From Kudoa neothunni (Eukaryota; Cnidaria), in contig OZ199839.1 in the NCBI GenBank assembly GCA_964304625.1, forward strand, positions 4,712,001-4,776,000: DNA of 64,000 bases, read 5' to 3'. A model generated the notes under the pieces. It did not search any database. It saw only the letters and a list, made by a program, of their open reading frames with translations, and was not told where the DNA came from. Position numbers and translations under genes: made by a program. The first letter of the stretch is position 1. Every line of letters begins with the position of its first letter. Positions 59,620 through 64,000 of this stretch are shown piece by piece.

Positions 59620-60050
59620 ACTTATAATAATTAACAATATAAATCAAAGACAACCAGTCGCAGCTGATCGATCTGATAAGACTTAAAGATGACACCGCAG
59701 ATAACTTAAGGCACATAGTATATTCTTTATGGAGGAGGGGCAATAAATAATCATATATGGTCACTTTTTGATTAAGGATGTTATGAAATATAGTGGAAGG
59801 AGTGTATTTATCTAAATATATTTTTATTTTAAGGGAAATCTTTGTATTTAATCAAAATAGGTAGCTTCCCGCGGTACCTGAATTAATCGAAAATAAGACC
59901 TAGTGCTAATTTTCATGTGTTAAATATAAGACCTTATCTTATTTTCGTGGAAACACGGTACTACTCAATTGTGCCAACAGGGTGTGCAGAACGGAAAATC
60001 AAAATTTTCCTCGTTCGTCGAACCCCGGTTGGGAATCACCGCTTTCACAG
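58110..60050 (-). mobile_element. hAT transposon remnant (ZBED5/Buster-like)
   Basis: A minus-strand hAT transposase (59619 to about 58110) is followed on its 5' side by a possible terminus, CGGTTGGGAATCACCGC near 60034-60050, like the GCGGTNNCCAACC ends of hAT elements. The other end was not found; the transposase decays into the flank of the piggyBac at 57961. 8-bp target duplications could not be checked. Confidence 0.65.
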
Positions 60051-60197
60051 GAGGTAGAAATTACTCGATTTCTAGGTTATATATTAAGACAGGCTAATTC
60101 TATATGTTACACTCATTAATATTGGTCACTTGAAGGAAATATAATCAAATATTAGATATTGTACATATGATATCCCTTTCATCTCCCAAAGTATTCA

Positions 60198-62541
60198 CCC
60201 TTAAACACTAACCTCCTGGCGCCTCCCGTAAACATTAACCCTGGGCTCCAGGAGCCCAGTGATTAACTTACGTCGAACGCAGTATTATAATTTAATCTTA
60301 AATTAACTCTTCTACTATTGACATGTCACATTATATACGATATATAAATAAAAATAGAACAGTTAAAGGTAATATGATAAACTATATTATTACGCATAAC
60401 AAAAAAATTATTATATTGTTTCCTATTATTAAAATGTATTTATTCGGTGTCAGTTTTAATTTATTTGTATTTTAATCAACATTCCTATTATAGTAGTTAG
60501 CAAAATCAAAAATTATTTGTTTTTAATTCATTTCTACTATATGTTCCAATCGTTATAAACTTCACATTACGTTCAATAAAAAACCATGGGAAAAAAATAT
60601 GTTTAAATTAATTTTGTTATGAGTCACAGTTTAAAAAGATAATGTTTTCTTTGAATGTTCATTACAAACACTTCTATCACATAAGTGACGGATTTACTTG
60701 CTTCTACGTACAATACTGATAGGAGGACACAAACGGCATCGCTTTCTTTGATTATTTTCTTGTTTTTCCACTGGAGGATCACTTTCTTTATTAAATTCGA
60801 AACCAACTATTTCCATTGTTCTTTTGACAGCAGGCTGGTTAAAAACAAATGCTATTTTATATCTCCATTCCTGCTCGAGCTTAATTAATGACATGGACAA
60901 ATCCACGAGAAATTGTTGGCGACGATTTGACTTGTTTGCGTCAATAATCGGGATTGCCATGCATACAGACGACGAAAATGCATTGAACGCAGCTATATCA
61001 AGTATTTGACAAAATACAGCAAACGGCCACCGTCAACATTTTCTTTTACATGTATAAGTGGAAATACATTGATCCAAAGTGTCAACACCACATTTCTGTA
61101 CATTATAATCCAAAATTGCTTTTGGTTTACGATGGTACTCTGAACTAACGCTTGGAGTACGATGCTCCGAAGAAAGAATTATTACAGCCTTGTTTTTCGT
61201 CAGTACATAAGAAATTAGGGTTTATGACTTATAGAAACCAAATAAGGATGAAAATATCTTCCGAGAGTTATTTGGTTGAAATTCAGTTGGAATGAATGTT
61301 CGACATTTGCGTACCGTACCAAGAGTGGACGTTTTTATTTATCGTAGATATAGAGCTAGCTTCTAGGAAGTGAAATAATTATCGCATGTAATAGTACATC
61401 CCGAGTCCAACAAATGTTGAGTCAAATCAATGACAACTTTAAAACAGATTTGTTTCACGGCACTCATCAATTTTACCCAAGTAAGGAAAAAAGTTGGATA
61501 CATAATGTGTTTGACTATCACATACGATCCAAAATTTTAGCCCATATTTGCATGGTTCTTTTGGCATGTAAACGAGAAATGATACACGCCCTCGGAACGG
61601 ATATAGTTGTTCATCTACGGTCAAATTAGGTCCTGAGATACAACTATTCCTACAGATTCTAGAAATATTTCCAAACAGTTTACTGACGGGGAAAATTTAT
61701 CAGCTAAATTTGGGGAACTTTTTACGCTTCCAATATTCATCAAAGCACAAGCAATTAAGATTTTTTGAAATCTCATGTCACAGAATCCAGGTACACTCTA
61801 GGTTTGATTTATAGGCATCAGCCAATAACAGCAATCCTAAGAAAGCTTTTAACTCGATGCAATCTAGGCGTTTCTACGGATCATTATATTTTTCAAGACC
61901 GTTGCGGTTTGTGAACGATAAAATTTCTTCGATCGTCTCTTCTTTTATAAAATGCGAAAATGAGCTCAATACGGTTGTTGTATCCAATGTTACAATAGGT
62001 TTGCCTTCCTCTGGGTCATTATTGATAATATTTTGATTGGCAGTTCGTCCAGGTATGGATTTTGAAGACCAGATTAAAGATTCGTCTTTTGAAATATAAT
62101 AAGTGGAACTTATACCATTTTCATCTATTGGGGTGCATTCGTTTGTAGTCTCAATATCATCTATAAACAGAAATATAATGCAAAATCCTTCAAAATTGAA
62201 ATTACTCAATAATTTAGCATTACAAAATTTAGGTTCTCTTCTATCTGCAATAACTTTTCAATTTCACCTGAAGATATACTTTCTGCATCAGAAGAAGCCA
62301 TTATTGCTGAAGAATACAATGTGCTGGGAAAATCCTGTTAATATTTAGGATTAAAAATGGCTGGATTTGTTATTTGTTTACTTAATAATAAGCTCACCTG
62401 TATCTCAAACAGCTTAATATGCGGAAAACAATTTTTTATGAATTTACGTGAAATCCGGGGTAAAAATGATTAAAATTGACGAATTTAAAGCGAGTTTTAT
62501 TCGGAAGTGGGCTCGTAGAGACCAGGGATAGTGTTTAAGGG
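60198..62541 (-). mobile_element. piggyBac transposon, old, minus strand
   Basis: The right flank is TTAA 62542-62545 after a terminus that reads CCCTTAAACACTATCCCTGG on the minus strand. The left side shows CCCTTAAACACTAACCTCCT at 60198 and a second, related copy CCCGTAAACATTAACCCTGG at 60226, so the left terminus seems duplicated; the base quartet before the first copy is TTCA, one change from TTAA. Ends share CCTGGGCTCC..GAGCCC with the short element at 52301-53099. Confidence 0.7.
60694..62301 (-). pseudogene. piggyBac transposase, heavily decayed
   Basis: ATG 62301 (MASSDAESISSGEIEKLLQ) starts the acidic N-terminus, continued at 62209-61874 (NIINNDPEEGKPIVTLDTTT). Catalytic landmarks survive in scattered frames: TVDEQLYPFRGRVSF (first Asp, about 61620-61580), KYGLKFWIVCDSQTHYV (about 61545), and TITCDNYFTS (second Asp, about 61395-61365). 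The C-terminal part 60960-60694 ends in KRCRLCPPISIVRRSK, the start of the zinc tail, with more cysteines just beyond in another frame (CVCNEH, near 60665). Many breaks; clearly dead. Confidence 0.8.
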
Positions 62542-62752
62542 TTAAACGCACAACTCTACCACTATTTTGGGCAATTTTAATAAAAAATTAATTGAGAATG
62601 ATTCCTAACATATTTTTTCTTTTTTACAAAACGATAATGAGAAAAGGAGAGAAATCTGTTATAAAAAGAATTTGATGACGACATTTTAGTAGTTTAGATC
62701 ACATACAAAAATACAAAGTAAAAATTGATTCTTGACAAATAAAAATCAACAG

Positions 62753-63135
62753 CTAAAATGTTCCATTTAAATGGTTTTTCTCTGGGTTGTAAGGTAGAAT
62801 AGTGGTTGAATATTCCCCAACGCCACATAACACACAGTTCATATCATAAAACTGATGACTTTCATTGACTTTAAAAGAGTAATTGTGCTCACCAATAATA
62901 TGTTTGCAGGATGCACAAGTATGATTGTACGAAACTTCCTCACTTTCACCATTATCCACTTCAGTATAGGCTTCATCGTTGATATTATTGGCTCCACATT
63001 GTTTACAACCTAGATTTTGTGATACTATGCAGACAACCCATCCGAAAAACCTTTATAATTCATCATATAGGTCCCTTTTTCACAACATGTAGAACCGCGA
63101 TCACAATAAGGATCCTTTGTGCAACCTTCACACAT
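62753..63135 (-). CDS. CHURC1: Churchill domain protein, 113 aa, two exons
   Basis: Small zinc-binding protein; in vertebrates Churchill acts in FGF-dependent neural development. Exon 1 63135-63051 (MCEGCTKDPYCDRGSTCCEKGTYMMNYKG) and exon 2 63009-62753 are joined by a 41-bp GT..AG intron; together they give 113 codons plus stop, close to the usual 112. Exon 2 shows GCKQCGANN, TCASCKHIIGEHNYSF and MNCVLCGVGEYSTTILPYNP, which reproduce the family's spaced CxxC pairs and the conserved ILPxxP near the end. The first exon's many cysteines also match the family start. It looks intact. Its upstream region (63136 on) is AT-rich with no gene. The gene is absent from several well-studied invertebrates but widespread in animals, which supports a metazoan source. 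Confidence 0.93.
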
Positions 63136-64000
63136 TCCACTTTGGTGTTAGCCGAAAGGACACGATAGGAATGGATGTTTAAGGTGTGATTATTATTTTA
63201 ATGTGCATAAATATTTTTTTCTATTCAAAGATAGTCATTGTTGAATTTACAAAAGTGAGTGGGATTTTAATCTTCCCGTAATCACGATTGTTGTGGTTAG
63301 ATTAGGATTTCTAGACACATTTTTTTCTTCAATTCTTCAATTCTGAAATAAATAAATCCATGAAATCCGTATAAATATAGTTGGTAAAATTTTCGTGATT
63401 ATCTGCGTTATTTATTATAATAAATAAGGTCAATATACAAAATATAAGCCGGCTGGAATTTTTTTCTTCCCCCTCAATTCTTAATTCTTGGCAACTAAGA
63501 TGAGAACAAAATTTGTAAGAAATACAAAAATATATCCACTGAATCAACTGCTTTTATATAAATATTGGGAAGTTAAGATACATATTTTAAAGAATAGTAT
63601 AAAAATGAGACCAAAATTCATTTAAGTCATTGAAAAATAAATTATTTTCGGCGTTGATGAAATTCTCTTATAATATAAATTAAATTTTAGTTCAAGAAAA
63701 ATTCGATAGCACAACCAATATAGGAAGATCGTTTATTAAAAGGAATATAATATTTAATCCAAATAAACTGGCCAATATATTTATCATATTTTACGACAAT
63801 GTAGGTTGACGGGAAAATCGCAGTAATTTTAGATTTGTAATTTTTAATATTAAAATAAATTTTTCTTAAAAAACAATGCCGAAATTTTATCAACTAGCGT
63901 AAACACGCAAAAGCTGTCGCGAAAATCTATATTCATATTAAAAAGAGACTTTAAAAAATTAATCAGATATAAAAACCGAAGCGCTCCTCTGTATTATTCA
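63136..64000. other. AT-rich end of window, no gene
   Basis: Short frames only; nothing recognisable upstream of CHURC1. Confidence 0.5.

Noticed and set aside
1-64000. CRISPR arrays, bacterial operons, rRNA genes
   Set aside because: No spaced direct repeats, no operon structure and no conserved rRNA segments were seen; the window is eukaryotic.

Overview
This is eukaryotic, almost certainly animal, DNA: AT-rich, with split genes, no operons and no prokaryotic signals. The host genes are a mitochondrial CLPB-type disaggregase, a GLD-2/TENT2-like poly(A) polymerase, a tandem pair of P4-ATPases and a Churchill (CHURC1) protein. CLPB with ankyrin repeats and Churchill point to Metazoa. Introns are tiny: nearly all those I could place are 38-64 bp with GT..AG ends, which is why the longest open frames hide the real genes. 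Compact introns, AT richness and heavy DNA-transposon load would fit a fast-evolving parasitic animal such as a myxozoan, but the window cannot prove the lineage. LAYOUT: 1-651, right end of a Tigger/pogo transposon. 2851-4531 (+), CLPB. 5015-6359, a TTAA-bounded element with piggyBac-type ends and an orphan ORF. 6838-6945, a tRNA-like SINE candidate. 8723-10964, a broken piggyBac. 14684-12428 (-), the TENT2-like gene, rebuilt here as 16 exons and 485 codons. 16616-16922, a TTAA MITE. 18676-21092, a piggyBac with an almost continuous transposase frame. 21126-32184 is a dense stack of elements: an old BEL/Pao LTR element, a Mutator-like (SWIM) transposase piece, a piggyBac split by a Tc1-like element at an exact TA duplication, and a Tigger split by a second, inverted Tigger, again at an exact TA. 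32767-36400 is a young Ty3/Gypsy-type LTR element. 36546-50424 (-) holds two tandem P4-ATPase genes with an unrecognised 9-exon, 472-codon gene between them in the same orientation. 52301-62541 is a second transposon field (three piggyBac elements, a Tigger fragment, a hAT). CHURC1 lies at 63135-62753 (-). HOW IT WORKS TOGETHER: the host genes have unrelated jobs (mitochondrial protein disaggregation, mRNA tail extension, lipid flipping, zinc-binding signalling factor) and look like ordinary neighbours in a compact genome, separated by transposon debris. The two flippase genes are a local duplication; the unknown gene between them is the least explained host locus. Exon boundaries were placed by hand from reading frame, GT/AG and family similarity recalled from memory; no database search was run.
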